15,067 bases of DNA from assembly GCA_900549015.1 (NCBI GenBank), contig URMH01000056.1, positions 1 to 15,067 of the forward strand, in the 5' to 3' direction. This document shows, piece by piece, positions 13,075 to 15,067 of the stretch. The position numbers were made by a program, and so were the translations under genes. The notes below the pieces were generated by a model. That model made no database searches. It was not told where the DNA came from and saw only the letters and a list, made by a program, of their open reading frames with translations. This DNA is from an uncultured Blautia sp. (lineage in GTDB: Bacteria > Bacillota > Clostridia > Lachnospirales > Lachnospiraceae). Position 1 is the stretch's first letter. The number at the start of each line of letters is the position of its first letter.

Positions 13075-13132
13075 GTGGGACAGCGAAACATGCTTGTTCG
13101 GTCTTACTGCTCCGCTGCTTAGGCATTCCCAC
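13075..13132 (-). promoter_or_regulatory. Folded element in the rpoA-rplQ spacer
   Basis: The 119-base gap between rpoA and rplQ is long for this operon. On the minus strand GTGGGA (13127-13132) can pair with TCCCAC (13075-13080), and CAGCG (13113-13117) with CGCTG (13081-13085). These form a two-part stem with a 9-base bulge on one side and a smaller AACA/TGTT hairpin inside. It ends about 10 bases before the rplQ ribosome binding site. It could be a processing or translational control site, or chance; it does not end in a U tract and is not a terminator. Confidence 0.35.
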
Positions 13133-13176
13133 CAAGTATATTTAAACTGCGTCTGCACCTGAACTTACAGAATGCT

Positions 13177-14136
13177 TTATTCCTCTGTAGGCTGAAGCTG
13201 CAATCCAAGTTCTTTCAGTTTTGCAAGAACTTCTTCCAGCGATTTACGACCAAGGTTACGAACCTTCATCATATCATCGGAAGTCTTATTGCACAGCTCT
13301 TCTACTGTATTGATTCCGGCTCTCTTTAAGCAGTTGTAGGAACGAACGGAAAGCTCCAGCTCGTCAATGCTCATCTCAAGAACCTTCTCTTTTTCATTGT
13401 CTTCTTTCTCAATCATAACCTCAGCGGTCTTTGCATTTTCAGAAAGGTCAATGAAAAGGCTTAAATGTTCACTTAATACCTTTGCAGCAAGGCTTACTGC
13501 CTCGTCCGGATCAAGTGTTCCATTTGTATATACATCCAGTGTAAGCTTGTCATAATCTGTAACCTGACCTACACGTGTGTTTTCCACAATCATGTTTACT
13601 CTGTCTACTGGAGTATAAATTGCATCTACTGCAAGAACTCCGATCGGCATATCGTCAGATTTTCCTTTATCTGCACTTACATAACCGCGTCCTTTTGTGA
13701 TAGTAAGTTCCATTGCAAGTCTGCAGTCCTTACCACCGTTTAAGGTTGCGATCACCTGGTCAGGATTCATGATCTCAATATCCTGATCAGCCTGAATATC
13801 TGCTGCTGTCACAACACCTTTTCCCTCACACTCAATGTATGCGGTCTTTGGCTCATTATCACTGCTGTTATTCTTGATTGCAAGACTCTTCAGATTCATA
13901 ATGATCTCGGATACGTCTTCCTTCACTCCCGGAATGGAACTGAATTCATGAAGAACTCCGTCAATCTTAACCTGGCTTACTGCTGCTCCCGGCAGGGAGG
14001 ACAGCATAATTCTGCGAAGAGAATTGCCAAGTGTAGTACCGTAACCTCTCTCAAGAGGCTCTACTACGAATCTTCCAAATTTCTTATCTTCAGATAATTC
14101 TGTAATTTCGATTTTTGGTTTATTGAAATCAAACAC
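13177..14136 (-). CDS. rpoA: DNA-directed RNA polymerase subunit alpha
   Basis: This is the 319-residue alpha subunit, which dimerises to begin assembly of RNA polymerase and contacts activators and UP elements. The N-terminal domain (about 1-230) has the assembly motifs VEPLERGYGTTLGNSLRRIM and LPGAAVSQVKIDGVLHEF. The C-terminal DNA-binding domain (about 250-319) has SIDELELSVRSYNCLKRAGI and VRNLGRKSLEEV. The start is GTG at 14136, with AAGGAGGG 8 bases upstream; no better ATG exists. It lies between rpsD and rplQ, the standard order of the alpha operon in Firmicutes. Length and sequence are ordinary. Confidence 0.98.
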   Translation of the reverse strand: MFDFNKPKIEITELSEDKKFGRFVVEPLERGYGTTLGNSLRRIMLSSLPGAAVSQVKIDGVLHEFSSIPGVKEDVSEIIMNLKSLAIKNNSSDNEPKTAYIECEGKGVVTAADIQADQDIEIMNPDQVIATLNGGKDCRLAMELTITKGRGYVSADKGKSDDMPIGVLAVDAIYTPVDRVNMIVENTRVGQVTDYDKLTLDVYTNGTLDPDEAVSLAAKVLSEHLSLFIDLSENAKTAEVMIEKEDNEKEKVLEMSIDELELSVRSYNCLKRAGINTVEELCNKTSDDMMKVRNLGRKSLEEVLAKLKELGLQLQPTEE

Positions 14137-14190
14137 TATAAAGTCCCTCCTTCTGGGTATTCAACGTTTGAGGGGTAAAATTATACTTTA

Positions 14191-14784
14191 TTATTTAGAA
14201 TACAGCTCGACGATAAGCATTTCGTTTACAGGAACGTCGATTGCTTCTCTTCTTGGAAGTTCTTTTACTGTTCCTCTTAAGTTGTCCTGATCTGCTTCCA
14301 GCCATTCCGGTACAAGTCTTCCGCCTGTTACTTCAAGAATGCCTTTGTATCTCTCAGAACCTTTTGCTTTTTCTTTAATTTCGATCACATCACCAGCTTT
14401 TACAAGGTAAGATGGGATATTTACGCATTTGCCGTTTACAAGAATGTGCTTGTGGTCAACGATCTGACGAGCTTCTCTTCTTGTTCTTGCAAATCCAAGA
14501 CGGAATACTACGTTGTCCAGTCTTGTCTCAAGCATGATCATCATGTTTTCACCAGTCTGGCCCGGCATTCTGTCTGCTTTCTTGTAGTAGTTACGGAAAG
14601 GTTTCTCAAGAACTCCGTAGATGAATTTTGCTTTCTGTTTTTCTCTTAACTGTAAACCGTATTCAGAGATTTTGCGGTTTGCACGTTTTAACTGTCTTGT
14701 GGATTTTTTATCAATTCCTAAGTAAATTGGATCCAGACCAAGGGATCTGCATCTTTTCAGAACAGGCACTCTATTTACAGCCAT
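14191..14784 (-). CDS. rpsD: 30S ribosomal protein S4 (uS4)
   Basis: The 197-residue S4 binds 16S rRNA early in small-subunit assembly and in many bacteria represses its own operon. The S4 RNA-binding fold is visible from about residue 88 (ETRLDNVVFRLGFARTRREA) through HKHILVNGKCVNIPSYLVKAGD. The N-terminus MAVNRVPVLKRCRSLGLDPIYLG keeps one cysteine (12) but lacks the four-Cys zinc site, so it is the zinc-independent form. AGGAGGT lies 7 bases before the ATG. The gap to rpsK is 17 bases and to rpoA 54 bases, so all are co-transcribed. No S4-binding leader falls in the window because the operon start lies outside it. Confidence 0.97.
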   Translation of the reverse strand: MAVNRVPVLKRCRSLGLDPIYLGIDKKSTRQLKRANRKISEYGLQLREKQKAKFIYGVLEKPFRNYYKKADRMPGQTGENMMIMLETRLDNVVFRLGFARTRREARQIVDHKHILVNGKCVNIPSYLVKAGDVIEIKEKAKGSERYKGILEVTGGRLVPEWLEADQDNLRGTVKELPRREAIDVPVNEMLIVELYSK

Positions 14785-14801
14785 TTCAAACTACCTCCTA
14801 A

Positions 14802-15067
14802 TTAGACTCTTCTGCGTTTTGGTGGACGGCATCCGTTGTGCGGAACCGGTGTTACGTCACGAATACTTGTTACTTCTAATCCGCAGGCCTGAAGAGCACG
14901 GATTGCAGCTTCACGTCCTGAACCAGGACCTTTTACCATAACGTCAACTGTTTTTAAACCATGTACTAACGCAGCTTTTGTTGCTGTTTCAGCAGCCATC
15001 TGTGCTGCATAAGGAGTAGATTTCCTTGAACCTCTAAATCCCAGACCGCCTGCACTTGCCCATGAAA
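14802..15067 (-). CDS. rpsK: 30S ribosomal protein S11 (uS11), 5' end beyond the window
   Basis: The frame is open to the right edge and reads, from the edge inward, SWASAGGLGFRGSRKSTPYAA, then QMAAETATKAA, and ends VTPVPHNGCRPPKRRRV. This is the C-terminal two thirds of S11, which sits on the 30S platform near the Shine-Dalgarno helix. The methionine at 14999 is internal, not the start, because conserved S11 sequence continues upstream of it. The downstream neighbour rpsD follows after 17 bases. Upstream one would expect rpsM and rpmJ outside the window. Confidence 0.96.
   Translation of the reverse strand, partial: SWASAGGLGFRGSRKSTPYAAQMAAETATKAALVHGLKTVDVMVKGPGSGREAAIRALQACGLEVTSIRDVTPVPHNGCRPPKRRRV

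Noticed and set aside
13058..13135. In-frame N-terminal extension of L17
   Set aside because: L17 begins MAKYRKL in all cases I know, GGAGG sits just before that ATG, and the upstream ATG lacks a good site. An open frame of 26 codons is not strong evidence.

Overview
The window looks like core chromosome of a low-to-mid GC Gram-positive anaerobe of the class Clostridia, most likely a Lachnospiraceae member. This rests on several features: a single-chain clade II PurL of about 1,250 residues, a MurT/GatD pair next to the ribosomal alpha operon, a lone rubredoxin, an unusually long L17, strong AGGAGG-type ribosome binding sites and consensus sigma-A promoters. I see no phage, insertion sequence, CRISPR array or integration scar. 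The region reads as ordinary chromosome with some unusual regulatory and domain details.

Layout, left to right. Positions 1-129 hold the 5' part of an elongator tRNA-Met on the minus strand with its promoter. Positions 214-4020 hold purL (minus) and its terminator. It is divergent from a LysR-type regulator (4160-5053, plus); the shared spacer carries a 10-bp inverted repeat that looks like a LysR operator, and the purL leader can fold into a hairpin. The regulator overlaps tail-to-tail with a nitronate monooxygenase/FabK-like flavoenzyme (5013-6092, minus), whose promoter is followed by a palindrome resembling a FabT operator. Next, on the minus strand, a two-gene operon encodes a His-rich CsoR-family metal sensor and an Mrp-type Fe-S carrier ATPase (6277-7517). 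An unknown 75-residue protein (7588-7815, minus) has a perfect-consensus promoter and is divergent from xpt (7958-8530, plus). xpt and a lone sugar-binding lipoprotein (8594-9943, minus) share a bidirectional terminator. A 53-residue rubredoxin gene (10049-10210, minus) follows. The murT-gatD operon for peptidoglycan amidation (10325-12423, minus) lies downstream of the end of the alpha operon, rpsK-rpsD-rpoA-rplQ (12521-15067, minus).

Functional themes are purine synthesis (PurL) and salvage (Xpt), metal and Fe-S homeostasis (CsoR-like, Mrp, rubredoxin), cell-wall modification (MurT/GatD), and translation and transcription (tRNA-Met, S11, S4, L17, RNA polymerase alpha). Most units appear to be separately promoted. 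Good -35/-10 pairs were found for tRNA-Met, the flavoenzyme, csoR-mrp, the 75-residue gene, the lipoprotein, rubredoxin and murT. Four gene starts were moved inward or found outside the standard length cut-off, using ribosome binding sites and promoter positions: csoR, the 75-residue protein, rplQ and rubredoxin.

No clearly new multi-gene system is visible. The best leads are the FabT-like operator and the Cys-cluster tail of the flavoenzyme, the His-rich CsoR-Mrp pairing, the purL leader hairpin and LysR dyad, and the extended L17.
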